Of a stretch of 64,000 nt of DNA, positions 1 to 10,378 are shown piece by piece (position 1 is the stretch's first letter; every line of letters begins with the position of its first letter). The notes under the pieces were generated by a model, which did not search any database, was not told the origin of the DNA, and worked only from the letters and a program-made list of their open reading frames with translations. The DNA lies in contig CM038912.1 in NCBI GenBank assembly GCA_021904315.1, positions 4,613,061-4,677,060 on the forward strand, read 5' to 3'. The stretch comes from Sphagnum magellanicum. Taxonomy: Eukaryota; Streptophyta; Sphagnopsida; Sphagnales; Sphagnaceae. Both the position numbers and the translations under genes were made by a program.

Positions 1-640
1 CCAAATCCAACCCACAAATGGGTTAGATCTCATTTTGCACCTTTTTGGTGTTGGGACAAGCCATGGGCTAACTTGGACTCACTTGACTCACCACGGCTCG
101 GACTCGGGGGAAGCCACCACCTTCCCCCATATAGTATTCTCTGCAGCTCTCCGCGAGATTTGCATCCGAATGGCTCTTTTTCCCGAGACTCCCAAAGTGG
201 AGTCCCGAAACTGTCCCGGTTTGGACTCCCGGGACTTTGGATGCTCATAACTCCTCACCACGAACTCGGATCGGGACGAGGTCTGAACCAAAGTTATATC
301 TCTCTTCGAGAACTTTCCAACGGTGTGTCACACTTCACTTGCACGCACCGAAATTGGGTTGATTCCTGAATTTTAGTGGTCGGGAGTCAAACTGCCAGTT
401 TGACTCTTGGCCCTTCTTTCGACCATAACTTGTGCTGCAAATGTCCAAATGGCTCATGCGAGGCCATTTTAGACATCTGCATTTCAAGACCTTTCCAAGG
501 GTATAAAAAATGCCTCAATGCAAGGTGTTTTGACCCCTGCAATCACGTTCTGAATTTTTGGGAGTCCCGGAGGACTCTCAAGTCCCATTTTTGGGAGTGT
601 GAGTGGCGACCTCACAACTCCCTCAAAGTGGGGTTGCGAC
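1..640. other. Unassigned repeat-like sequence at the left edge
   Basis: No gene can be supported. The stretch is richer in G+C than the spacers to the right and repeats short motifs around GGAGTCCCGGAGGACTC and GGACTCCCGGGAC. Open frames exist on both strands but none resembles a family I know. It ends abruptly near 640, where the protease relic of the neighbouring retrotransposon begins, so it may be part of another element inserted into that one. It is cut by the window edge. Confidence 0.35.
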
Positions 641-1190
641 ACTATGGTTCCCATGTAAATCAAGGGGTATGTATCCTAGGTGGTTGCTAGTAGTCTCCCA
701 ATCCACTCAATAGTACGCATGCTCGAACCAGGTGTCAATTGTGAAACCTAGTGGAAATAGGGCCTCTTGCCCAATGAGCACATCATAACTGGTGGCATTG
801 GTGATTATACATTTGACATGTAAGCAAAGCTCCTAATCTGTACCTTCATTAAAGTTAAGTGCAATCAAATTTGAGCTTTCCCCAAATACCTCTTTTACGC
901 TCCCACTTGCGGTGCGAATCTACCATATAGATTTACGTAGTTTGGAGTCAAGCATGCCCATCTTCTTAACAAATTGAACTCCAAGAATCATTGGTTGGGC
1001 ACATGTATTAAGAAGTACCACTCTAGGTGTATGTCCTCCCACTTGGATTGCTGACCTAATATTGTCGACAATGGCAACTCTAGTGGCGATGGAAGTTCTT
1101 TCATTAGGCACCACCTTCGGAAATGAGTGAGAGACTTTGTGAACAGAATGGCTATCCACAACACCTTTGTGAAGTAACAAATCCACAAGT
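640..1190 (-). pseudogene. Retropepsin-like aspartic protease relic
   Basis: The minus strand encodes VVLLNTCAQPMILGVQF, close to the retropepsin pattern in which a D-T/S-G-A active site is followed by QPMILG. Here the catalytic Asp reads Asn and the Gly reads Cys, so the site is dead. After a frame change, downstream sequence gives SYDVLIGQEALFPLGF and then VDWETTSNHLGYIPL, which fits the C-terminal half of retrotransposon proteases (YDVLIG, then a VDW/TDW segment). An in-frame TGA sits just before VDW. The relic ends abruptly at about 640. Confidence 0.7.
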
Positions 1191-2189
1191 GAGGTGTTAT
1201 TAACTCCCTTCTAATATGTGAATGTAGAATCAAAGGTAGGAAAACCTACTAGTTTAACCATGCTAGAACTAGTGACCAGATTACGAACGCCATCTTCAAC
1301 ATGTGAGCCAATCAAGTGTTTCTCCAAGGTGTTAGATGGGACCTCTATAACATGTGGATTAAGGATTGGTAGAGGACCTGATGCAATGTTCAAGGTATCT
1401 TCTAATATTGTAATTATGTCCTTGGTGCTTAGTTTCAAATATTGAAAATAAAACAACAGTGTACTCACAAGCTTTTGCACCACTTCACGCATTTGAAATT
1501 GACATTCCATAAGTTGATAAGTGGAAAATTGTGTGTTTTCCTGATGAACATGTACTCTTGGGACACGAGAATTTGATGCCCTAACAGCTTGTGGTGTAAT
1601 AATGTCCTCCCCCTTCGCCAACAAGGTGCTTTCTTCTTCCGTGTTGAGAAGACAAAAAGATTGTGGCATGACTGCTTGAACTCCTCTAGCCCTAGTAATA
1701 GGACTTCAACCAAATGCGAGTCCATCAGTTTGAATTACCTGCTTAGTGGTAGAAATTATGGGTGCCACACTAGCCTGTTGTGCCACGACATAGGAAGGGC
1801 AAAAAGAAGTAGTAAATTTTGGTGTGAAACTATAATTGTGTGCACTAAAAAAACCATGGGATCATGTGGGAGGCCATAGAACAACCTAGGAGGTCCCTCC
1901 CATGATCCTGAACCTTGTATAGGTTGGGCATGACTAGTTGGTTGGGAAGACTTATTTTTTAGATTAGCAAGTTGGGCCCTCAATGATTTGAGTTCATTTT
2001 GTAGAGTTTGAACTTGAATGGCATGGGCTTGAAGCACATCCCTCTTGTTAGCATTGTGTTCTTTTTTCTTAGCATTCTCATTATAATTACCCTTGGTGGG
2101 GAAAGCTTGAGTGGAAGGCTGAGGTGCCTTGGCTTTTGGTTGAGGGGTAACGGAAAATGTTGGCAGACTTTGTCGTGGTAATCAAAGTT

Positions 2190-3497
2190 GCTTCCTTTCC
2201 GGGAACTTGGCAAAACAAATAACTTTTTAATGTCCTTCTTTCCCATAGTAATCACAAAAGATATCTTCGAGATGAATGTTGCATTCACTTGCTTTGTGGG
2301 CGGGATTGCCATAGTAGTTGTAAGAAGGTAGGATGGGTGCAGCTGAGTGCATTACTTTAGCCCTTGAAAAAGAATGTGATGATCTGGTTGGCGCAACTAA
2401 TGGAAGCTTAAGCCTTGAACATGAGGGAGGCTTCATAGTATTAGCTTCATAGTGTGCATGAGCCAGTTCCAGCTTTTTAGAAATGTTGTACACATCCAAC
2501 AAAGTGTACGAGTTTCCAAATTCTACAAAAACCCATTGCAAAACCTACGCATGGAGTGTCAGAGTACCTTCTAATGAACAAAAATACTGATGGGTAGCTT
2601 CCAAGTCTGTGATGTTCTAAGTATCCTCTTTAAGCTTAAGAAGCCTCCTGTAAAACATTTTGAGGGTTTCATCCTTCTATCAATAGAGAGTGGCAAGCTA
2701 TAGAATTTTTTCAGAATTCTTAACCAGAAATTCCAGTTCAAGAACTCGAAAGAATTCCCCCACTGGATCAGCAAAATCTTGTGCATTAATGGTGCGAAGA
2801 ATGTTTGCGATAGCAATAATGAGTTGTTGAGGAGAAAGGTTTACTGAAGTAGGTATTAGATCTGGATTATTGGGCACAATCCCATGATGTGCAATGCTAG
2901 CTTATAGTGTAATTTGAAAGGCGGTGGCAATGGATGTGGCATAAGCTGGATTAGGGATTTAAGTGACACCCAAAATTCTTGGAGAATGCTACTCATAAAC
3001 ATCTAATGCCTCATGGTGCACATAATGGGCCAATTGTTTGAATGTGAACGCCTCGGTGTAATTAACGCCATACTTGAGCTCCAATTCACACACCATAATC
3101 GAGAAAGTTGCCTTGAACTCCTTCAAAGAAATAGTACGTAGCCTTTCGTTGAACTTCTCAATTTTCCTAGAGGAACTGTTGATCTCCATGGTGCATATGG
3201 GTGTAAAAGTAACAACTTACAACGAATATACAATGATGGTGTGAAAGTAGGTGTGGCAACATGCATACCCCACTAATGAGCCCCTCCAAATGGACTTTGA
3301 TGTATTGTTGATGTAATGTAACCTAAACCTAAATTCTTGGTAGGAGTTGTATTGGATGACGGTGGTGCTATAGATGCTTGATGGTATCGTCGTGAAGATT
3401 GTGAGCTTAAAGAAATCAGTTCAAAGGATTATGTGTTACTTTGTAGCTGATACTTGGGCTCTAGTTGAGTGAAAATGCTCTCATCAACCGAGGACAT
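2190..3497 (-). pseudogene. Retrotransposon gag relic with two damaged CCHC knuckles
   Basis: A minus-strand ATG at 3497 opens MSSVDESIFTQLEPKYQLQS, a plausible gag start, but the frame stops soon after. Capsid-like segments follow in changing frames: KEFKATFSIMVCELELKYG (about 3130-3070), DPVGEFFRVLELEFW (about 2765-2720), then LKMFYRRLLKLKEDTQ and EFGNSYTLLDVYNI (to about 2480). Two CX2CX4HX4C knuckles are recognisable near 2320-2200. The first has both early Cys replaced by Tyr (YNYYGNPAHKASEC). The second has its second Cys as Tyr and a stop codon inside (CDYYGKEGH, stop, KVIC). The product would package element RNA if intact; it is not. Confidence 0.72.
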
Positions 3498-3539
3498 GGT
3501 GTTGTCCCATGCCCAAAATTTTGTAACAATATAAAGCAC

Positions 3540-3900
3540 TAACTACAAAGTTCTAACATAACGTACAGTTTGAAAAATATGGTGTGTCGTCAAGAATGAC
3601 CAGCAATAGACGGACGTCGGACATAGGTCTAACGGATGTCGAACGAAGGTCGAACAGAAGTTAGACAGATGTTGGATGAAAAGGCAGGACAACAGAACAC
3701 AAGACGGTAGGATGTAAGACCACAAGATGCAAGACGACATTTCGACAAAAGTTGGACGAAAGTTCGTCTCATGGATGTTCGACAAACGTTTGATGAAAAT
3801 CGGATAAAAGTTGGACGAAAGTTTGACGGATGTTGGACAGATGTCCGACGAAAGTCTAACGAATTGTTAGACGGACAGAGGTCGAATGTCACTATAGCGA
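3540..3900. repeat. Degenerate short tandem repeat (GGACGAAAGTT-like)
   Basis: About 360 bp are built from loosely repeated units of about 10-15 bp carrying GGACG, GTCGGAC, GTTGGACG and GAACG with variable spacing. The minus-strand reading therefore gives recurring RPTF/RPTS/RTSV peptides, which I take as a by-product of the repeat and not a protein. It lies upstream of the gag start (3497, minus strand), so it would fall in the leader or LTR of that element. Confidence 0.55.
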
Positions 3901-4009
3901 TGGTTGGACGACTATGCCCGCGCTTCTATAATTCATTACGTTGCAACAATGGTGGGTGGCACGAAATGAGCAACGTGACATTAAAAGTCACGGTGTTAGA
4001 AAGCGCCTG

Positions 4010-4290
4010 TGAGTTCCGTGGTGATGGTCGATGGCAACGTGGTGTTGGAGCGCTACAACTCGTGGCGATGCAAGCGCTACAACTTGCGATGTTGCAAAAG
4101 TTACAGGTTGTGACGTTGCAAGCTTGTGGCGGTGCAACTTGTGTCGCGGGGCTGCAGCTCGTGTCGTGGCGGCACTGGAACTCGTGTCATGGCGGCATTA
4201 AAACTCACATTGTGGCAACGTTGCAATTCACGACGATGTTGCTCGACAGCGATGGTGGGCAAAGCTGCATTGCTATGCAATGATGGCGAG
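4010..4290. repeat. Degenerate GTGGC/CAACTCGTG repeat
   Basis: A G- and T-rich stretch repeats motifs such as CTACAACTCGTGGCGATG, CAACTTGTGTCGCGG and CAGCTCGTGTCGTGGCGG with irregular spacing. The plus strand stays open across it, but the peptide is low-complexity (LQL, TLQA, SRG) and matches nothing I recognise. It is a second degenerate array in the presumed leader region of the retrotransposon. Confidence 0.4.
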
Positions 4291-4439
4291 CGTTGTCATC
4301 GAAATTTTTGCTTTAGGTGATAGCTTCAAGAGAGAAAAATAAAGTGAGAAAGAAAAAAAAGGAGAAAGAGCTTTGAAACTTGCTCCACGATCCCGACTCT
4401 GTTGGTTGGTAGAAATGTAACAACACAAGCTCCTTGTAA

Positions 4440-4545
4440 CAATGCAAGCTCCCTTCGACAATAGCAACACTAGTAGTAGCAATAATAGCAACAACAGTAA
4501 CAACATTAGTAGTAGCAGTAGCAATATTAATAGCAATAATAATTC
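4440..4545. repeat. Interrupted AAT/AAC/AGT trinucleotide array
   Basis: Imperfect trinucleotide repeats of AGC, AAT, AAC and AGT run for about 100 bp. Read on the minus strand they give poly-leucine, which explains an apparent Leu-rich open frame there. It is a microsatellite, not a gene. Confidence 0.8.
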
Positions 4546-4764
4546 AAGAACTCAAAGGAAAAGAAATCTGGCGCTTTCAACATGAAGCAACAAAAAGTAG
4601 ATTTTTTCTAGAATTGAATTACAAAGAAAGAATGAACATGTAGTGTATGTAGACGGTGTCTATGCAATAATCACCGTGAGCATCTAGAAATCCAATCTGA
4701 TTATGAAGGAAACTCTCTTAACAAAGGAATTCTAGAAAAACTAAAAGAGAAAGGAAGGGCTTGG

Positions 4765-4774
4765 CTTTTTATAC
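4765..4774 (-). promoter_or_regulatory. Candidate TATA box, possibly of the retrotransposon LTR
   Basis: The minus strand reads GTATAAAAAG, a good TATA-box match in an AT-moderate context, and points leftward toward the gag start at 3497. A transcript starting near 4740 would have a leader of about 1.2 kb containing the arrays at 3540-4545. That fits a long LTR/leader, but I could not find paired LTR ends or a primer-binding site. Confidence 0.3.
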
Positions 4775-6554
4775 AACCACCAACAAGTTAAAACCCTAAG
4801 CACCTAATAACGTACTATCACCTATGAACGTACACTTACCCTAAAAACATACATTAACCTTAAAAGGCATGATGGGCATGTTCGTAACTGGCCATCATGT
4901 ATGAGGCCATGTATGGGCATGACATAAAAACCTCCTTGGAAGCTTATGTAGGTTAGGTTTGTAAAAGGGTATAAATATAAGTAAAACCTTTCATTTCCTT
5001 TAGTTTTTTCAACATTAGTCTTAAACACAATCTTATAACATAACTTTGTTACGTTCTTTTCATATTTTTTGTTTGCATATATTAACATAATAAAAATATG
5101 TTTTCAGATTTGTATTGCACATGTTTTTTTAATTTTTGTGTTTTTGTTTTTGAATCATATAATCTTATTTTGTTCCTTGTTTCAAAATTAAACTTAAACC
5201 TTTTCTTTATCCTTTGTTCTTGTGATTCTTCATGTCCATGACAGCTACTCAACATTAAAGTTTCCTTCCAAAATATGTGTTTATTGAATATTTGATATTA
5301 AATTAACACTTATTTAACATTATCTTGCCACTCACTTATTATTGTGTGCACTTAGGATGCCAACTAGGTTTTGATGTTAGTTAAAATTCTTAATCTATAT
5401 AAAACATTTTTTTTTGCCTTTTTTAACTTCCATTTAACATTGACTTAACATTAGGTGCGATTGTAGTTTAATTAGATATGCATTGTGTTTGGTGCCCATT
5501 GCCATATGGGTTTTTGGAGTTAAAGATTGGAATCACATTACATTGTGCATCATTATCAATAAGTTTGAAATGATTAAATATGGACAATGGAGTTTGGAAA
5601 TAGAAAGTTTAATCCAAGCCTGTTTTGACATTTTCAAATTTAAATCGCCAAGGAGCCAATTTGCTAAAATATTATCATTTTAAATTATTCTGAAACATAT
5701 TTAATTAATTTTTTATTGAAGGTTAATCAACATTCATAATCACAATCAAAATGGCAATAATTAATTATGTTTTTTTTCAACATTTCAAAAAAATTCAAAG
5801 GAAAAAAAATACTTTCATATTATTTTAACGATTTTCTTTTGTCCCTTTTTTGTTAATATTGTCCAAATTTGTTTAAATCCTTACACATGTACTTTGCATT
5901 AAAATTCCATTGTTACATACTATTCAAAAGACACATGTTACACATGATTATTGTAAATAATGAAATTGTGATTAAAAAAAAACCTTGTTTTGGATTGAAC
6001 CCAAACCTAATCTAAATCATGGTTAATGGATGACATTCATCCACATCATTCATTTTATTCAAGATGGATGAATTTCATCCATCATTGTTCATTTCCATCA
6101 AATAAAGCTTTTGGACAAATTTCAAAAGAATATGTGATCATTATATGGAAGTTTTGTATGAAGGTTGTTTTGAACTAATTTTTAGAAAATATAAATGAAG
6201 TCCTATTCCATTATCTTTAATGTATCCACTCAATGTGTGAGGTACAACATTGCATCATAATCATATCCATTTCATTTCAAGTTCTAAATGTTTTCATGAC
6301 ACGAATAAAATTAATTATTTTTTATTATTTACATTTTGTGTTTTTTGTTATGATCATTTTTTGTATATGATTTGACTTATGTGTAGAGGTAAATTGTGTT
6401 GTTAGTTTTTGTCAAAACACTTGCGCATGTTGGAAATTCTTTTATTTGGAATAGTTTATTGCTTTGAGATGAAAAGTAATGTATGGTTTATTTAAGTGAC
6501 CGCATTGCTTTATGGCATGAAAATGTTGGTTATAACTATCATAAACATTCCTAA

Positions 6555-6559
<5 letters not shown>

Positions 6560-6590
<31 letters not shown>
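6560..6590. repeat. (TA)n microsatellite
   Basis: An uninterrupted alternating TA run of about 30 bp in AT-rich spacer. Confidence 0.95.
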
Positions 6591-6593
<3 letters not shown>

Positions 6594-8547
6594 AATACTT
6601 GGGCGACTTTTGCATAAATTAAATTATTTTCAACTTTGCTGAAATTTTCAGAAAAAATTTAACCTTTTCAAATGAAAATTTCAAAAGCACATTCAAACTA
6701 TCAACCAATTTTGAACCAAGCACCTACCTAACCAAATCAGTTACTTTACATTCATTTGACCACTAACACAATGAAATGTTTTTAAAATATTACTAAAATT
6801 TATTACACATATGTTGAAATTTTAATAATTAAGAAGGTAGCCACCGAACCAAAAATTCTGGATTAAATTAATTATTTAGTAGAAAAATGTCTAAGCCACC
6901 CAAATATTACAACAATGAGACTTTTATATGTTGATTAATGTACAATACATTGTAAAAGATGTTGTCTTGACCATCATTTCAAACTTTTCAAATTAATATG
7001 AATATCAAGCATGTCATGTGAAATCAATAGAACCTTATACAAAATCTTGCTAGAAGCAAAACATTTTTTTCCCACAAATGTCAGTAGTGAAGAACTTTCA
7101 AATCCTAAAGGAGATGTTGTAACTTGTAAAAATTCTACTTTAATACTATTTAACTAAATGTCTTCTTCCTAATAAACCCAAATTCTCTTGCACTTTGTTT
7201 CTTTTTATATTTATTGTTGTACGTTGTGCCATTACACTTTTGACAACATGATGTGCTTGTGTAACTAAATTTTTCTTGTATATTTGTCATCATATTGAGC
7301 GTACATTCATTTGTGATTTTGCAATTTGATGACTTAATAAATCAACATATTTTGAAGTAGAGCTTGCAAAAGCAAAATACTAATCATATAATGTTTGTTC
7401 TTGACGTCTTTGGGAGACATATCTTTTTGGTAGTCGTTCAAATATTTTTGATCCCTATAGATTTTAATAATCTAAATAACAACGGTTGTTTGATGTTTGG
7501 TAAAACAATTATGCTTATTTTATTTAATCATTATTAAAGTGGTGCCATGTCTAAATTCAATGGTTTGGATAACCTCTTTTTGATGGCAACCCCATGTTGT
7601 GCATGTTGGTCAAAAGTAATGTAATTTTTCTTGAATTTATTTTACAAGATAATAATTCTATGATCTCTAGAAAATTACAAAAGTTTTATAAGTTGAATCC
7701 TTGTCAAAGATTTTAGTAATAAACTTGTTGATGGCTTTTGAAAAAAATTGCAAATAAATTAGAAGCTTTGAACCCTCGAAGATTTTGTATGCACATCCAA
7801 CCAAAGAAATAGCTCAAAGATTCTTCCAAAGGTTTGCAAATTTGGAGCCTTGTTTGGCATGCATTGAAACCTATTATCAAAGATTTTGTTTTGATTGTTT
7901 TGTTTGCAAATAGAGTTGTGAAACATTTTTATTTATTTAAAAAAATTGACAATAAGAAATTGAAAGTAACCATGTAATGTTGTTACTTGAGGGGCAATTG
8001 TAAGAGTAAATTGTCAATTAGAGTCTAGCATCATTCATGTTTTGTTGATGTCATATTATGGAAATAACATGCTAGAAATGTGACACTATTTCTTCTTCTT
8101 CTTCTTATTATTATTATTATGTAGTGGGATTTTTTCTTTTTGTTTTTGGGAACGCACAAACTAAGGTTTAATTTCCATGCCTTCCAACCACCCACTATCC
8201 AACTATGATTAATTTGGTCAAATTATCGATGAACGATTTTTAGGGTTTAGGGTTTATGTTCACCTCACTATTTCTCAACTCACTTTGAAACAACCCACAC
8301 CGGAGACATTTGAATTCCCTACATACCCATCTTCAGATGGGTATGGCAAACTCCAAACATTTTGTCATGATGGGGAATTTGAACATCATAATGAAGAATT
8401 TTGGGTAATTAAAAGACACATCCAATTATCTAAAATAAAATAAAATAAAGTAAAATAAATATTTTTTCTGTTTAAGAAATATATAATTAATTTAAAGAAA
8501 AAATTCTGATTTTAAGTGGACTAACTTTCCACCAAGATATGCAATGG

Positions 8548-8564
8548 TGGGGGGGGGGGGGGGG
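8548..8564. repeat. Poly-G run
   Basis: About 17 consecutive G residues with no interruption. Homopolymers of this length are prone to assembly or sequencing length error, so local coordinates may be off by a few bases. Confidence 0.9.
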
Positions 8565-8865
8565 AAACAAAAAAAATCCCACCTTGACAAAAAAGAAGAA
8601 AAAGAAAAAAGAAAAAAAATGCCCATTTGATATTTCGTTTCCAAATTTCTCTTTTGAACTTATCCTCCAATCCAAAGGTCCGCTGCATAGGTAGCCACAT
8701 CCAACGGTCACGAGGAAAAAATAAAATCTCAATTATTTTTCTTTTAACTAAATAAAAATTTTAAAAAAATTTCTGGTTTTCCTCCCAATCTTGACCCTTT
8801 TTTGACTTTAGTAACGTGTCAACTCGAGCAAGGGATTAGACCATGGGATCATGCCACGGTACATG

Positions 8866-8875
8866 CCACGTGTGC
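8866..8875 (+). promoter_or_regulatory. G-box / ABRE-like motif CCACGTGTGC
   Basis: CCACGTGTGC contains the palindromic G-box core CACGTG and matches the ABA-responsive element consensus. Related ACGT-type words follow at about 9388 (CCACGTTG) and 9433 (CGCGTGGC). The nearest downstream gene encodes a protein with LEA-like repeats, a class often under ABA control. The core is about 1.5 kb from that gene's ATG, so the link is inference. Confidence 0.35.
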
Positions 8876-8959
8876 AGAACATCATCCAGTGTGAAAAAGC
8901 TTGAAACAAGGAACTGCCACTTGTACACACATGCTGTCACATATTTTAAAACTCCAATC

Positions 8960-9310
8960 CCCAAGAGGCAGAAGGAAAAAGTGTCAAAAAGCTAACAAAA
9001 AGATAAGTAAAAGATAAGAAAATAATAGACAAATGAACAAGAAGGCAGAAGGAAAAAAAAAGGGACCCAAAAGCAGCATAAACATAAGTAAAAGATAAGA
9101 ATGTTAAAGATAAAATGGACAAGAAGGAAGGACTTAGAAGGCAATAAAAAAAGACACAAAACCAGCCCAAATAAAAGATAAGTAAAAGATCAGAAAACAA
9201 AAGATAAATGAACAAGAAGGCGGGCCGCAGAAGGTGGGAAAAAAAATGCCAAAAAACAACCCAGAAAAAGATAAGTAAAAGATAAGAAAATAAAAGATAA
9301 ATGAACAAAA
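8960..9310. repeat. Four-copy minisatellite, period about 80-95 bp
   Basis: Four imperfect copies begin near 8962, 9042, 9127 and 9219. Each has a variable [18 protein letters not shown] head, an AAAGATAAGTAAAAGATAAGA core and a tail ending in AAATGAACAAGAAG. The array is strongly purine-rich on the plus strand, so the minus-strand open frames across it (repeated FSYLLLIF-type peptides) are artefacts. It ends about 1.07 kb before the LysM/LEA gene ATG. Confidence 0.8.
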
Positions 9311-9430
9311 GAAGAACAAAGCCCCCCCGCCCCTCCCTCGACGACCTTGCCACTTGTCAAGACACAGCCAGCAAGGATCAATGGACACTGCCACGTTGCA
9401 ACACTCCTGGCAACAAACCAATGGAGAAAG

Positions 9431-9495
9431 CCCGCGTGGCAAAGAACTGGTGCCTTTTTAGACAAGAGGTTGCGGGATCGAATTCCATCCGCTAC
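9431..9495 (+). mobile_element. Possible tRNA-derived SINE head
   Basis: The segment contains TGGCAAAGAACTGG, resembling an RNA polymerase III A box (TGGCNNAGNGG), and 36-40 bp downstream GGATCGAATTCC, resembling a B box (GGTTCGANTCC). The spacing fits a tRNA-like promoter. The sequence does not fold into an obvious complete tRNA, so a decayed SINE head is more likely than a functional tRNA gene. No poly-A or target-site duplication was identified. Confidence 0.35.
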
Positions 9496-9499
9496 AGTC

Positions 9500-10378
9500 T
9501 TGTAGTTTGTTCTTCTCTCTGTCTCCGTTGCCAGACGCGCTGCGAGGTTGATTGTTGTTGTCGCTGTTGTTTGCGAGCTTTCCTCTCGCATTTTATTCTT
9601 ATTTTCGTGTGCAATTGTTGTCCCTCTTGTCCACGGAAAAATTCTGCACCGGAAGAATATTTTTTTGTGAGCATTGCATCATCAGTTGCTGCGAGCTTCA
9701 TTTTTCGGAGCAGAGGAGGGAGGGTTTATAGCAGAGGGTTTTGAGCAGGGTTTTGAGCTCTTTGCGGATTTCGGCAGCATTTTTGAGGTCAGCCGATTTC
9801 TTGTTTTCGTGTTGTGGTGTTGATTTTGTTGCTAGTTAAAAATACGAAGCAGTAGAGGTCAGCTTGGCAGTTCCTTTTACGAGGGTTTTGTTTTTGGTTT
9901 CTTTCTTTGTTTAGTCTTTTCTCGTAGTTCTTCTTTTGTGTGCAGGGTTTTGTTTGTCGTAGTTTTTGAGTTCTTTTTGTTCTTTTCGTGTGCATTTTGC
10001 GACTGTGCCGTTATGTCGGGGTTTATTTTTAGGGTTTTGTGGTATGATCAAGGTTCTGGTTTCTGATGCCGTCTTGCTTCTTGGCCCTTACAGAATTGGA
10101 AAAGTCTGTTTGCCTTTGGTTTGCAGCACAGGACGCTGGGTGATTAGTGTTTTTTGTTTTGCAAAATTCTGGTTTGATTTGATTTTTCTGAAAACTGATT
10201 GTTCAAGGTCCTGTTTGTTTTACAGTGTATTTTTTGGAAGTCTCTATGATTTTGATGAGCTTGAGTGTTCAATAATTGGTTATTTGTTTCTGAATTCGGC
10301 GGTTGCGTCACTCGACTTTTCCAGAAAGCCCTTGTTTTGACAAGAATTTGAGAATTGATGGTTTTTGGTTGCAGCAAA
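9500..10378 (+). promoter_or_regulatory. Probable promoter / 5' leader of the LysM-LEA gene
   Basis: This stretch is T/G-rich with repeated GGGTTTTG and TTTTCGTG words and has no convincing protein. GGTTGCAG at about 10367-10374, immediately before the gene ATG, is a good 3' splice site, so the leader probably contains an intron ending there. Plausible first-exon sequence lies between 9500 and 9960, but I cannot place the transcription start or the donor. Confidence 0.4.

Larger units (their letters stand above)
640..3497 (-). mobile_element. Decayed LTR retrotransposon (Ty3/gypsy-like), gag and protease only
   Basis: Read on the minus strand, fragments follow the usual gag-protease order: gag start at 3497, capsid-like pieces to about 2230, two zinc-knuckle relics near 2300-2200, a coiled-coil linker near 2040-1930, and a retropepsin relic from about 1060 to 640. 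Stops and frameshifts break every part. No reverse transcriptase, RNase H or integrase is visible; the coding trace stops at about 640, where unrelated sequence begins. The Ty3/gypsy assignment rests on the gag-knuckle-protease layout and style, because the polymerase that would settle it is absent. LTR ends could not be defined. Confidence 0.72.
4800..8860. other. AT-rich intergenic spacer without supported genes
   Basis: All six frames are closed by frequent stops, and the few short frames have no recognisable motifs. It holds a (TA)n run at about 6560-6590, a TTC/TTA microsatellite at about 8090-8120, a GGATGAA/TTCATCC-rich patch near 6020-6090, and a G homopolymer at 8548-8564. Two adjacent TTTAGGG units sit near 8240. 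I see no RNA gene or transposase relic here. Confidence 0.6.

Noticed and set aside
3771..4283. 170-codon plus-strand ORF
   Set aside because: It crosses two degenerate arrays, is low in complexity and has no similarity I recognise.
4273..4536. Leu-rich minus-strand ORF resembling a membrane protein
   Set aside because: The Leu run is a reading of a trinucleotide microsatellite.
8235..8260. TTTAGGG units (also near 20810) as interstitial telomere
   Set aside because: Only two units each; too short for telomeric remnants, and such words are common as telo-boxes in plants.
8946..9591. Long overlapping minus-strand ORFs rich in Phe, Leu and Ser
   Set aside because: They are reverse-strand readings of the purine-rich minisatellite; the peptide repeats with the DNA period.
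9301..9744. 147-codon plus-strand ORF before the LysM-LEA gene
   Set aside because: It has no motif and overlaps the SINE-like segment and leader; composition is not coding-like.
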